DNA of 64,000 nucleotides from Nocardioides sp. Iso805N. GTDB taxonomy: Bacteria; Actinomycetota; Actinomycetes; Propionibacteriales; Nocardioidaceae. This document shows positions 51,100 to 59,682 of this stretch, one piece after another (the first letter of the stretch is position 1; every line of letters starts with the position of its first letter). The position numbers and the translations under genes are program-made. The notes beneath the pieces were generated by a model. That model saw nothing but the letters and a program-made list of their open reading frames with translations, searched no databases and was not told where the DNA came from. Location: NCBI RefSeq assembly GCF_000364605.1, contig NZ_KB822578.1, positions 62,001-126,000 of the forward strand. Reading direction: 5' to 3'.

Positions 51100-52296
51100 G
51101 TGAGTTCGACGGCACCGCTCGACGGCGTCCGGGTGCTCGACGTCTCGACAATCCTGGCGGGACCTCTGTGCTGCCAGATTCTCGGCGACTACGGCGCCGA
51201 CGTGATCAAGGTCGAGCACCCCCGTGGCGGCGACAACATGCGGGGCCACGGCCGCAGCAAGGACGGCGTTCCGCTGTGGTGGAAGGAGATCAGCCGCAAC
51301 AAGCGGACGGTCGCCCTCGACCTCAAGGCCGAGCGCGGCGCCGAGGCGTTCCGCGCGGTCGCCCGCACCGCCGACGTGATCGTGGAGAACTTCCGTCCTG
51401 GCACCTTCGAGCGCTGGGGGCTAAGCCCCGAGGTGCTCATGGAGGAGAACCCGCGCCTGGTGATGGTGCGGCTGACCGGCTTCGGCCAGGCCGGCCCCTA
51501 CGCCAGCCGGGCTGGCTTCGGCACCCTGGTCGAGGCGATGAGCGGCTTCGCGGCCCTCACCGGCCAGCCCGACGGCCCGCCCACGCTGCCGGCCTTCGGG
51601 CTGGCAGACAGCATCTGCGGCATCGCCGCCTCCTCGGCCGTCCTGATGGCGCTGCGCCACCGCGACAGGACCGGGGAAGGCCAGGTCGTCGACATGAGCC
51701 TGCTCGAGCCGATCATGGCGGCGGTCGGTCCCGGGCCCACGATCTACCAGCAGCTCGGCGAGGTCGGGAAGCGTCACGGCAACCGTTCGACCAACAACGC
51801 GCCGCGCAACACCTACCAGACCTCGGACGGCGGCTGGGTCGCCGTCTCCACCAGCGCCCAGCGGATCGCTGAGCGCGTCCTCGACCTGGTCGGCCACCCC
51901 GAGGTGATCGACGAGCCGTGGTTCGCCACCGGCGGCGGTCGCGCCGAGCACGTCGACATGCTCGACGAGTACGTCGGCAGCTGGATCGCGCAGCGCACCC
52001 GTGACGAGGTCATCCGCGCCTTCACCGAGGCCGGCGCCGCCATCGGCCCCGTATACGACGCCAAGGACATCGTCGAGGACCCGCACGTCCGTGAGACCCA
52101 GATGCTCGTCGAGGTCGACGACCCCGACCTGGGCCCGCTGCTGCAGCACAACGTGATGTGGCGGATGAGCGCCTCGCCCGGGTCCATCCGGTTCACCGGC
52201 CGAGGCCTGGGCGAGAACACCGATGAAGTACTGACCGAGGTCGGCCTCAGCGCCACCGAGATCACCGAGCTCAAGGAGAGTGGGATCATCCGATGA
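51100..52296 (+). CDS. CaiB/BaiF family CoA-transferase
   Basis: The 398-residue protein is a family III CoA-transferase, which moves CoA between carboxylic acids through an aspartyl-CoA thioester. It opens LDGVRVLDVSTILAGPLCCQILGDYGADVIKVEHP. The catalytic Asp is expected in FGLADSICGIAASSAVLMAL. It is the first gene of a five-gene run (CoA-transferase, cyclase, MmgE/PrpD, amidohydrolase) with ATGA overlaps, and would activate the acid made by the other enzymes. Acceptor acid unknown. GTG start 51100. Confidence 0.92.
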   Translation: MSSTAPLDGVRVLDVSTILAGPLCCQILGDYGADVIKVEHPRGGDNMRGHGRSKDGVPLWWKEISRNKRTVALDLKAERGAEAFRAVARTADVIVENFRPGTFERWGLSPEVLMEENPRLVMVRLTGFGQAGPYASRAGFGTLVEAMSGFAALTGQPDGPPTLPAFGLADSICGIAASSAVLMALRHRDRTGEGQVVDMSLLEPIMAAVGPGPTIYQQLGEVGKRHGNRSTNNAPRNTYQTSDGGWVAVSTSAQRIAERVLDLVGHPEVIDEPWFATGGGRAEHVDMLDEYVGSWIAQRTRDEVIRAFTEAGAAIGPVYDAKDIVEDPHVRETQMLVEVDDPDLGPLLQHNVMWRMSASPGSIRFTGRGLGENTDEVLTEVGLSATEITELKESGIIR

Positions 52297-53105
52297 CCGA
52301 TGCATTGCTCGGGGTCGTGCAGCAGGGTGTGGACGTCGTCGACCTGGGTCGACAGCTCCGCGTGGGGATGCCGCAGTCCCCGAACCACCCGCAGTTCTGG
52401 CACACCTTGCCCCGTCGCCACGGGGACATGAAGCGAGCCGACGGCGGTAGCGCGGCCAACGACATGATCACCATGGGCACCCACGTCGGGACCCACATCG
52501 ACGCGCTTGCGCACGTCTCGCACGACGGCAAGATGCACGGCGACGTCGACGCGGTCGAGGCCGGCATCGGCGGGAAGTACGTCGAGCTGGGCGTCCACAC
52601 CGTGACGCCGATGCTGCGCCGCGGCGTCCTGCTCGACATCGCCGGCCTCCGAGGGGTGGACTGTCTCGAGGGTGGCTACGAGATCACCGTCGAGGACCTC
52701 GAATCGGCCGCCAAGCGTGCCGGCGTCGAGGTCGGCGAGGGCGACGTCGTCCTCATTCGCAGCGGCTGGGGGACCAAGTTCGCCGAGGGGGCGCCGTACG
52801 TCGGCGGTCCCACGGGCGTCCCTGGCATCGCCGAGCCCGGTGCGCAGTGGCTGGCCGAGCGGCGCGTCCACGCGGCCGGCGCCGACACCATCGCCTTCGA
52901 GCGGCTGGCCCCGGGCGGCGGCCACGCGCTTCTGCCGGCCCACCGTGTGCTCCTCGTGGAGAGCGGCATCTACATCATCGAGGCGCTCGACCTCGAGGCT
53001 CTGGCCGGCCAGGGGTGGGGGGAGTTCACCTTCGTCCTCGTGCCGATGAACATCTTCGGGGCCACTGGCTCGCCGGTGCGACCGCTGGCGGTGCGTGCCC
53101 GATGA
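52293..53105 (+). CDS. Cyclase-family (kynurenine formamidase-like) hydrolase
   Basis: The 270-residue protein belongs to the cyclase family (PF04199), metal-dependent amidases and lactone/isatin hydrolases. The metal motif is GTHVGTHIDALAHV. ESGIYIIEALDL closes the fold. Its ATG overlaps the CoA-transferase stop (ATGA). Hydrolysis of an amide or ring product from the amidohydrolase step is a reasonable guess, not shown. Confidence 0.9.
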   Translation: MTDALLGVVQQGVDVVDLGRQLRVGMPQSPNHPQFWHTLPRRHGDMKRADGGSAANDMITMGTHVGTHIDALAHVSHDGKMHGDVDAVEAGIGGKYVELGVHTVTPMLRRGVLLDIAGLRGVDCLEGGYEITVEDLESAAKRAGVEVGEGDVVLIRSGWGTKFAEGAPYVGGPTGVPGIAEPGAQWLAERRVHAAGADTIAFERLAPGGGHALLPAHRVLLVESGIYIIEALDLEALAGQGWGEFTFVLVPMNIFGATGSPVRPLAVRAR

Positions 53106-54553
53106 CCGAGCTCACCCTGGCCCAGCAGCTCGGCCGGTTCGCTGCCACGACGGGCTACGACGACCTGCCGGTCGACGTGGTTGAGAGCGTGAAGATGCGC
53201 ATCCTCGACATCCTCGGCATCGCCGTCGCGGCCAGCACACTGGATACCAGCCGCGCTGCCCGCACCTGGGCGCGCGAGCAGGGGGCCACCGGCCCGGCCA
53301 CGGCCGTCGGCGTCTCCGGGGGCCTGCCGGCGAACCTGGCCGCCTTCGTCAACGGCGTGCTCGCGCACTCCCTCGACTACGACGACACGCACCTGCCGTC
53401 CGTGCTCCACCCGAGCGCCTCGGTCGTCCCGGCTGCGCTCGCGGCCGCCGAGCGCTCGGGTGCCAGCAGTCGCGAGCTGATCCGCGCCGTCGCGATCGGG
53501 CTCGAGGTCTGCGTCCGCATCGGCATGGCCGGGTACGACGAGGCGAGCAACAACTCGATCTTCTTCGAGCACGGCCAGCACGCCACCTCGATCTGCGGCG
53601 GCATGGGTGCCGCCGTCGCGGCCACCTTGCTGGCCGGGGGAGACGAGCAGGCCGTCGTGGACGTGCTCGGCGTCGCCGCGTCCCTGACCTCCGGGATCAT
53701 CGAGGCCAACCGCACCGGCGGCACCGTCAAGCGGATCCACTGCGGCTGGGCCGCACACGCCGCCGTCTCGGCCGCCGAGCTGGTGGCGCTCGGGCTGACC
53801 GGGCCGCCGACAGTCCTCGAGGGCCGCTTCGGCTTCTTCCAGGCCTGGCTGCACGGCACCTTCGACGCCTCGGCCATCACCGAGGGCCTCGGCACGCGGT
53901 GGTCCGTCCCGGGCATCTTCTTCAAGCCCTATCCGGCCAACCACTTCACCCACGCCGCTGTCGACGCGGCCACCCAGCTGCGCGAGCGGGGGGTCGCGAT
54001 CGAGGACATCGTCTCCCTCACCCTCGGCGTACCGGCGCAGAACCACCGCACGATCGGCGATCCGATCGAGGTCAAGCGCCAGCCGGAGACCGCTTACATG
54101 GCCCAGTTCAGCGGTCCGTACGCTGTCGTGCTGGGTCTGCTCGGTGGGTCGGGACTGGGTGCGGGCCTCGACGACTACACCGACGAGCTCGCGCGGGACC
54201 CACAGCGGCGGGCGCTGATGGCGAAGGTGGACGTGGTGGCCGACGAGCGGTGCACCCAGATCTTCCCGCACCAGTTCCCCGCGGTGCTGACCGCGCGGCT
54301 GGTCGACGGGCAGGACGTGGTGGCCGAGGTGCTCACCACGCGCGGCGGCCCCCAGCGGCCGCTGTCGTTCGAGGAACTCGCAGCGAAGTTCCAGGACAAC
54401 GCCGGCCGCGCGCTGGCGGCCGATCAGGCAGAAGCGCTGGCGGCGGCCTGCCGCCAACTCGAGGACTGCACCGATCTCGGCGGGGTCCTTGCCCCGTTGG
54501 CCACGGTCGATGTGCTGACGCCCACTGCTGTGGGTGGAACAACGGAAGGATGA
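53102..54553 (+). CDS. MmgE/PrpD family protein (paralogue 1)
   Basis: The 483-residue protein is full length for MmgE/PrpD, which includes 2-methylcitrate dehydratase, cis-aconitate decarboxylase and iminodisuccinate epimerase. Family landmarks seen are NGVLAHSLDYDDTHLPSVLHPSASVVPAALA, GHGQHATSICGGMGAA-like sequence and FFKPYPANHFTHAAVDA. The ATG at 53102 overlaps the upstream stop. Substrate should be a polycarboxylate; which one cannot be told. Confidence 0.92.
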   Translation: MTELTLAQQLGRFAATTGYDDLPVDVVESVKMRILDILGIAVAASTLDTSRAARTWAREQGATGPATAVGVSGGLPANLAAFVNGVLAHSLDYDDTHLPSVLHPSASVVPAALAAAERSGASSRELIRAVAIGLEVCVRIGMAGYDEASNNSIFFEHGQHATSICGGMGAAVAATLLAGGDEQAVVDVLGVAASLTSGIIEANRTGGTVKRIHCGWAAHAAVSAAELVALGLTGPPTVLEGRFGFFQAWLHGTFDASAITEGLGTRWSVPGIFFKPYPANHFTHAAVDAATQLRERGVAIEDIVSLTLGVPAQNHRTIGDPIEVKRQPETAYMAQFSGPYAVVLGLLGGSGLGAGLDDYTDELARDPQRRALMAKVDVVADERCTQIFPHQFPAVLTARLVDGQDVVAEVLTTRGGPQRPLSFEELAAKFQDNAGRALAADQAEALAAACRQLEDCTDLGGVLAPLATVDVLTPTAVGGTTEG

Positions 54554-54558
54554 GGGAA

Positions 54559-56028
54559 ATGGCTGAATTCGACCTGGTGATCCACAACGCCCAGGTAGTG
54601 CGTCCAGGGAGCGAGGCGCCCGAGCGTCTCGACGTGGCGGTCAAGGACGGCAAGTTCGCCGCCTTCGAGCCGTCCATCGACGCCGAGCGTGGTGCCGAGG
54701 TGCTCGACGCCGGTGGCAAGCACCTCTTCCCGGGTGTCGTCGACGTGCACCAGCACTGGGGCATCTACAACGAGCTCGGGGAGGACGCTGCCACCGAGAG
54801 CCAGGCCTCGGCGCAGGGTGGTGTCACCTCCGGCATCACCTACATCCGCACCGGTGCCTACTACATGAACCGGACCGGCCCCTACCGCGAGGTCTTCCCC
54901 GACGTCCTCGCTGCGTGCGAGGGCCGCTCCTACATCGACTACGCGTTCCACGTGGCGCCGATCCTGTCCGAGCACATCGACGAGATCCCCGACCTCATCG
55001 GCGAGTACGGCGTGCCGTCGTTCAAGATCTTCATGTTCTATGGCAGTCACGGGCTGCACGGCCGCTCCAGCGACCAGAGCTCGTTCCTCATGATCCCCGA
55101 GGACCAGTCCTACGACATCGCGCACTTCGAGTTCGTGATGCGTGGGATCGAGAAGGCGCGTCGCGATCCCCGCTTCGCCGCCGACAAGGAGCACATCTCC
55201 CTCTCGCTGCACTGCGAGACCGCGGAGATCATGCGGGCCTACACCAAGCTCGTCGAGCAGGAGGGCAAGCTCACCGGCCTCGAGGCCTACAGCGCCTCGC
55301 GTCCGCCGCACTCGGAGGGCCTGGCGATCACGATCGCCTCCTACCTCGCGCACGAGACCGAGCTGCCGAAGATCAACCTGCTGCACCTCACCTCACGCAA
55401 GGCCATCGAGGCCGCCATGATGATGCAGCAGACGTTCCCGCACATCGACTTCCGTCGCGAGGTCACCGTCGGCCACTTGCTCGCCGACTTCAACACCGCC
55501 AACCTCGGCGGCAAGGTGAACCCGCCGCTGCGCTCGCGCGAGGACGTCGAGTCGCTGTGGGAGCACCTGCTCGCCGGCAACTTCTCGTGGGTCACCTCCG
55601 ACCATGCCTGCTGCAAGGACGAGACGAAGTTCGGCGAGCCGCGCGAGGACGTCTTCGTGGCGAAGTCCGGCTTCGGCGGCACCGAGTACCTCCTGCCCGG
55701 CATGGTCAGCGAGGGCCGCAAGCGAGGCCTGTCCTACCCGCGGATCGCCGAGCTCGTCGCCAAGAGCCCGGCCGAGCGCTTCGGTCTGACCACCAAGGGC
55801 GACCTGGCGGTCGGCTTCGACGCCGACTTCTGCCTGCTTGACGACACGGTCGACTACACCGTGCACGCCGAGGACTCGCTCTCCACCCAGGAGTACACGC
55901 CGTTCGAGGGCTTCCAGCTCACCGCTAAGGTGACGGACACCTACGTGCGCGGTGCGGCGGTGCTGCGCGAGGAGAAGATCGTCGGCGACCCGAAGGGCAA
56001 CTACGTGCGCCGCTCCGGCCAGGCCTGA
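54559..56028 (+). CDS. Dihydropyrimidinase/hydantoinase-like amidohydrolase
   Basis: The 489-residue protein has the cyclic-amidohydrolase fold. Metal ligands are visible: DVHQHW (His-x-His), the carboxylated lysine in VPSFKIFMFYG, His in SLHCE, His in LHLTS and Asp in TSDHACC. The set matches dihydropyrimidinases, hydantoinases and allantoinases, so ring opening of a cyclic amide or imide is the likely step. It is not close enough to name a substrate. ATG 54559 follows GAGGGAA; ATG 54550 (overlapping the previous stop) is an alternative. A strong terminator follows. Confidence 0.9.
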   Translation: MAEFDLVIHNAQVVRPGSEAPERLDVAVKDGKFAAFEPSIDAERGAEVLDAGGKHLFPGVVDVHQHWGIYNELGEDAATESQASAQGGVTSGITYIRTGAYYMNRTGPYREVFPDVLAACEGRSYIDYAFHVAPILSEHIDEIPDLIGEYGVPSFKIFMFYGSHGLHGRSSDQSSFLMIPEDQSYDIAHFEFVMRGIEKARRDPRFAADKEHISLSLHCETAEIMRAYTKLVEQEGKLTGLEAYSASRPPHSEGLAITIASYLAHETELPKINLLHLTSRKAIEAAMMMQQTFPHIDFRREVTVGHLLADFNTANLGGKVNPPLRSREDVESLWEHLLAGNFSWVTSDHACCKDETKFGEPREDVFVAKSGFGGTEYLLPGMVSEGRKRGLSYPRIAELVAKSPAERFGLTTKGDLAVGFDADFCLLDDTVDYTVHAEDSLSTQEYTPFEGFQLTAKVTDTYVRGAAVLREEKIVGDPKGNYVRRSGQA

Positions 56029-56053
56029 GCCATCTAGTCACGCAGGAGAGAAT

Positions 56054-56086
56054 CGAAGGGGGCGCAGCATCGCTGCGCCCCCTTCG
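56054..56086. terminator. 15-bp hairpin ending the 51-56 kb operon
   Basis: A perfect stem, 56054-56068 with 56072-56086, and 3-nt loop ATC. It lies between convergent transcripts and can end both. Confidence 0.82.
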
Positions 56087-56142
56087 GCGTACCCCGGCTC
56101 GGGTAGGTCGTGTCGGACCAGCAGCCGATGCGCCGCAGAAGG

Positions 56143-56985
56143 TCAGGCGGAGGAGTGCCGCGCGAGGGTCTCCTTCGCGGCCCGAATGACCGCAGCGTCG
56201 ATCAGGCGGCCGTTGGCGTCCACCGTCACGCCACCGGCGGCCGCGACGAACCGGTCGACGACGTCCTGAGCGGCGGCGGCTTGAGCCTGGTCCGGCGCAA
56301 GCACCTCGTGGATGACCGGCACCTGCGCCGGGTGAACGGCGGTGCGGGAGCGGAAGCCGAGGTCGACGAGCTCGTGCGTCGTACGCCGGAAGGCCTCGAG
56401 GTCGCGGAAGTCGGTCGACGTCGGTGCCACTGGTGCAGCCAGGCCGGCCGCGGCACAGTGCAGCACGATCTGCAGGCGCAGCTGGTTCACGGCGTGGACG
56501 GTGCTGGGACCGCGGGTCAGGCGGAGGTCGCCGAGCAGGTCCACTTCGCCGACGCCGAGGGTGGTGAGACGAGGGTGAGCCGTGATGGCCGCCAGGTCCA
56601 CCAGCGCCGCCGCGTCCTCGACCAGGCCGACGACCGGGACGGGTGCGAGGTCGTGCTCGGCCTCCCGCTGCTCGAGCAGGTCGGCGACATCGGCGAGGGC
56701 GGCGCGGGAGCACTTGGCCACGATGAGGCCGTCGATCCCGGGACGCACGGCCGCCGCGACGTCCGGGGCCAGCGCGGCGGCATCGACGCGCACCCACGTC
56801 GGCGGCCCGCCCGCAGGCCGCTCGCCGTCCAGCCAGGCGGCGACAGCGGCGCGTGCCTCGTCCTTCTCAGCCGTCGGCACGGCGTCCTCGAGGTCGAGGA
56901 TCACGGCGTCGGCCCCGCTCGCGGCGGCCTTGGCGAAGAGGGCGGGGCGCGAGGCCGGGACGTAGAGGAAGGAGCGGGGCAGCAT
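56143..56985 (-). CDS. HpcH/HpaI-CitE family lyase
   Basis: The 280-residue protein is a CitE-like TIM-barrel lyase (citrate lyase beta, malyl- or citramalyl-CoA lyase group). It shows RSFLYVPASRPALFAKA, VILDLEDAVP (metal Glu/Asp), GLVEDAAALVDL and GVGEVDLLGDL. RTAVHPAQVPVIHEVL is the conserved C-terminal segment. With a CoA-transferase nearby it may split an acyl-CoA to acetyl- or another CoA plus an oxo acid, the last step of the pathway. It shares its strand with iclR, 27 bases downstream. Confidence 0.9.
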   Translation of the reverse strand: MLPRSFLYVPASRPALFAKAAASGADAVILDLEDAVPTAEKDEARAAVAAWLDGERPAGGPPTWVRVDAAALAPDVAAAVRPGIDGLIVAKCSRAALADVADLLEQREAEHDLAPVPVVGLVEDAAALVDLAAITAHPRLTTLGVGEVDLLGDLRLTRGPSTVHAVNQLRLQIVLHCAAAGLAAPVAPTSTDFRDLEAFRRTTHELVDLGFRSRTAVHPAQVPVIHEVLAPDQAQAAAAQDVVDRFVAAAGGVTVDANGRLIDAAVIRAAKETLARHSSA

Positions 56986-57012
56986 AGGTTCTCCGAGGGT
57001 CGAGACGGGGGA

Positions 57013-57792
57013 TCAGCCGCGCAGGCGCTGCGTGATGGCCTTCGCTGCGTCGATGACCAGCGCGGCGTGCTCGTCGTGCTCGTCGATCGCGTAGCGGAAG
57101 GCAGGCCCGGACGAGCTGATCGAGCCCATCACGTTGCCGGCTGCGTCGAAGAAGGGTGCGGCGATCGAGGCGGCACCGGTGTTGCGCTCGTTGAGCGAGG
57201 TGGCGTAGCCGCGCACGCGGATCTCGGTCAGGTTCTTGCGGTAGGTCTCCTCGTCCAGATCCGGGCGCTGACCACGCAGCTGCCGGATGGCATCGTCGAT
57301 CAGTGAGTCGGGGAGGAAGGCCAGGATCACACGGCTGGAGGCGCCGGAGTGCAGGGCGTAGCGCGGGCCGATCTCGATGACCATCTTCACCTCCTCCGGT
57401 GACTCGAACTGGTCGAGGTAGACCCGCTGGTTGCCCACGAGCACCGACAGCGTCGTCGTCTCGCGCGTGACGTCGCGCAGGTGACGCAGGATCGGGGAGG
57501 CGACCGAGCGCACGTCGATCTGGCTGAACGCGCGGGCCGAGAGCCCCATCGCCGCCGGCCCGAGGATGTAGGCCGAGTCGCCAGGCACGACCTGGACCAG
57601 TGAGCGGGACACCAAGGACTGCAGGATGCGGTGGACGACGGCCTTGCTCAGGGACAGCGAGCGGGCGATCTTCGAGACGCCGAGCGGGCTGTCGGAGCGT
57701 GCGAAGAGGAGCAGCACGTCGGCAACCCGGTCGGCGGCCTCCGTGCCGCCTGGCGTCTCACCGAGGACCTCCGGGGACTGGTCGGCGACCAT
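57013..57792 (-). CDS. IclR-family transcriptional regulator
   Basis: The 259-residue protein has the IclR winged HTH (about 22-70, LGVSKIARSLSLSKAVVHRILQSLVSRSLV) and effector domain (TTTLSVLV... GYATSLNERNTGAASIAAPFFD, GSISSSGPAFR). The ATG at 57792 is preferred because AAGGAGAG precedes it; an upstream start at 57846 has no such site. It sits centrally in the cluster. The GTTCCG-N5-CGGAAC sites around each start are its probable operators, including one 27 bases before its own start. Confidence 0.92.
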   Translation of the reverse strand: MVADQSPEVLGETPGGTEAADRVADVLLLFARSDSPLGVSKIARSLSLSKAVVHRILQSLVSRSLVQVVPGDSAYILGPAAMGLSARAFSQIDVRSVASPILRHLRDVTRETTTLSVLVGNQRVYLDQFESPEEVKMVIEIGPRYALHSGASSRVILAFLPDSLIDDAIRQLRGQRPDLDEETYRKNLTEIRVRGYATSLNERNTGAASIAAPFFDAAGNVMGSISSSGPAFRYAIDEHDEHAALVIDAAKAITQRLRG

Positions 57793-57818
57793 CGGCTCTC
57801 CTTCGCATGACTGGGGTT

Positions 57819-57835
57819 GTTTCGTAAGGCGGAAC
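57819..57835. promoter_or_regulatory. IclR-type operator site 3 (iclR promoter)
   Basis: GTTTCGTAAGGCGGAAC, 27 bases upstream of the iclR start codon. It suggests autoregulation. Confidence 0.6.
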
Positions 57836-57939
57836 GTCTTTGGCATGGTGTCTGTCGGCGGCCGCCGCGCCGTCCCCGTGAGAATCGCCCAGAGGCACTG
57901 GGTGGGGGCCGATTCCTCAAGCGCAAGAAGGACTTCGAC

Positions 57940-57956
57940 GATCCGCTAGACGGAAC
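57940..57956. promoter_or_regulatory. IclR-type operator site 4
   Basis: GATCCGCTAGACGGAAC lies between iclR and the end of the second MmgE/PrpD gene, 120 bases from site 3. The two could act together at the iclR promoter. Confidence 0.55.
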
Positions 57957-57971
57957 GTTAGTGGAGTTGGC

Positions 57972-59429
57972 CTATCTGAACTGTGCCGTGGCCGGGGCGT
58001 GCTGTCCAACACCGATCCCACGCAGTTCACGTGCGAGTGGCGCTAGGCCTCGATCCGCGAGGGCCGCTACTGCCGCAAGCACGGCGTCGGCGGTCTCCGG
58101 GTCCACCGCCCGGCGCAGCAGCACCCCCGGCTTCGAGACCACCGTCGGGTCCGCCAAGGCCGCCGGTCCGTCACCGCGCGGTGCCGTACGGCACCCGGCC
58201 TCGACCCATGTGCCGTCACGGAAACGGACCGTCACGACGGCCGGTCGGCCGGCGGGATAGCCCGCGTCGAGCTCCGGGTCGTGCTCGATACGCACTCGGC
58301 CGGCCAGCTCGCGCACCCGCGCGTCGTCCAGGGTCGTGGCGGTGAACGCAGTCTCGTCGAGGGTGCCGAGGGTCAGTGCAGCGGCGACGGTCCACGGGAT
58401 GCTGAAGCGGGCCGCCATGTCGTTGGTCGGTGCGATCTCGTCGAAGTCCGCGGCCGCACCGTAGGTCCGTACGAGCACCGTGTCGATCCGGTCGATCCGG
58501 TCGAACCGGTCGGTCTCGCCGAGCGCCTCCTCGAGCAGGTCCTCGACGGCGTCGTTGATGCCGTGCAGGAGCGCGCAGGTCGGGTGCCGCTTGAGGTAGC
58601 CGTCGAGCACCGTCCAGCCTTCGGGTGAGCTCGCCGGCGGGACGAGCAACCGTTGCATCCGGTCCGTGAGGCCGGCCGGGTCGCCCGCCACCTGAGAGGC
58701 GAAGTGCCGCTCCAAGGTGCCCGGGGCGGCGCGGAGACCCGCCGCGGCGGCCTGGCCGTGCAGGACCGCGGCCTGGACGGCAGTGGGCAGGTAGAGGTTC
58801 TGGGCGGTGAAGCCGGCGAACACGCTGTGGGCGTCGGGAGCGATCGGCAGCGTGGCGGCCGAGTCGATGGCGGCGGCGATCGTCTCCGCGTGGCCGTCGC
58901 TGAGCAGGTGGGCGACGCCGGCCGCTGCACCGAGGAGCGCCCACGTGCCGATGTCGTGCACGCCGCGCGGGGTGCCGGCCATGGCGAGGCCGATGCGCAC
59001 GCCCGTCTCGTAACCGGCGAGGACCGCCGACAGCGTCGCCGTGCCGGAGGCCCCGTGGGCCTCGGCGACGGCGAGCACCGCCGGGACGACGTGGGAGGCC
59101 GGGTGGCCACGGGCGCGTCGGTGGCCGTCCTGGAGCTGCTCACGAGCGATCGGGACGGCGTTGACGAAGCCGGCCATGGCGGGCGGTAGGCCGCCAGCGC
59201 GTCCGATGACCGTGCTCGGGCCCTCGCCGACGGCGACAGCATCGCGGAGCGCGACCACGTCCGGCCGTTCCAGCGCAGCGACGGCGGTGGCCAGCACGTC
59301 GGCGGTGAGCGCAAGGACCCGTGCCCGCACGACCTCTGGGGCGTCGTCCCACCGCACAGCGGCCGCGAGCTGGCCCAGGTGGGCGGCTAGCTGCCTGGTC
59401 CCGTGGGGGCCTGTGGTGGGCGCTGGCAT
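57972..59429 (-). CDS. MmgE/PrpD family protein (paralogue 2)
   Basis: The 485-residue protein is a second MmgE/PrpD member, clearly different from the one at 53.1 kb (opening RQLAAHLGQLAAAVRWDDAPEVVRARVLALTADVLATAV). It has GFVNAVPIAREQLQDGHRRARGHPASHVVPAVLAVAEA in place of the usual NG-x-hAHxLDyDD segment, so residues of the active site differ (REQLQDGHRRA). KRHPTCALLHGINDA is conserved. Start ATG 59429 with GGAGAGCCG upstream. It is transcribed toward iclR, divergent from the transporter. Confidence 0.9.
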   Translation of the reverse strand: MPAPTTGPHGTRQLAAHLGQLAAAVRWDDAPEVVRARVLALTADVLATAVAALERPDVVALRDAVAVGEGPSTVIGRAGGLPPAMAGFVNAVPIAREQLQDGHRRARGHPASHVVPAVLAVAEAHGASGTATLSAVLAGYETGVRIGLAMAGTPRGVHDIGTWALLGAAAGVAHLLSDGHAETIAAAIDSAATLPIAPDAHSVFAGFTAQNLYLPTAVQAAVLHGQAAAAGLRAAPGTLERHFASQVAGDPAGLTDRMQRLLVPPASSPEGWTVLDGYLKRHPTCALLHGINDAVEDLLEEALGETDRFDRIDRIDTVLVRTYGAAADFDEIAPTNDMAARFSIPWTVAAALTLGTLDETAFTATTLDDARVRELAGRVRIEHDPELDAGYPAGRPAVVTVRFRDGTWVEAGCRTAPRGDGPAALADPTVVSKPGVLLRRAVDPETADAVLAAVAALADRGLAPLARELRGIGVGQHAPATAQFR

Positions 59430-59446
59430 CGGCTCTCCTGTTGGTC

Positions 59447-59463
59447 GTTTCCGCTACCGGAAC
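59447..59463. promoter_or_regulatory. IclR-type operator site 5
   Basis: GTTTCCGCTACCGGAAC, 18 bases upstream of the second MmgE/PrpD start; palindromic arms TTCCG/CGGAA. Confidence 0.6.
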
Positions 59464-59503
59464 GATTTCAACATTCGCGGGTGGCGTGGTCAAGACCCAG
59501 CTC

Positions 59504-59520
59504 GTTCCGTGTTTCGGACG
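59504..59520. promoter_or_regulatory. IclR-type operator site 6 (weak)
   Basis: GTTCCGTGTTTCGGACG matches the left arm fully and four bases of the right arm. It lies between sites 5 and 7 in the divergent interval. Confidence 0.45.
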
Positions 59521-59624
59521 GAAAGTAGCCGTAATCTCGCGGAAACAGCCGGTAGTTGAACGCTTTTCCTTCGACCCTTGACGTGAGAGCCCTCACATGT
59601 CACAGTCGGGACATCCCATAGGCT

Positions 59625-59641
59625 GTTCCGATTAGCGGAAC
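59625..59641. promoter_or_regulatory. IclR-type operator site 7 (transporter promoter)
   Basis: GTTCCGATTAGCGGAAC has perfect 6-base arms and is the best match of the family. It is 41 bases upstream of the binding-protein start. A second small palindrome GTGAG-AGCC-CTCAC lies at 59583-59596. TTGACG at 59578-59583 might be a -35, but no convincing -10 pairs with it. Confidence 0.68.
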
Positions 59642-59682
59642 ACAGAATCGACGAGGCCTGTCAACAGGTCAGGAGCCACAGG

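Noticed and set aside
54535..54560. Eighth IclR operator near the amidohydrolase start
   Set aside because: GGAACAACGGAAGG has fragments of the motif but no palindromic arms at the right spacing.
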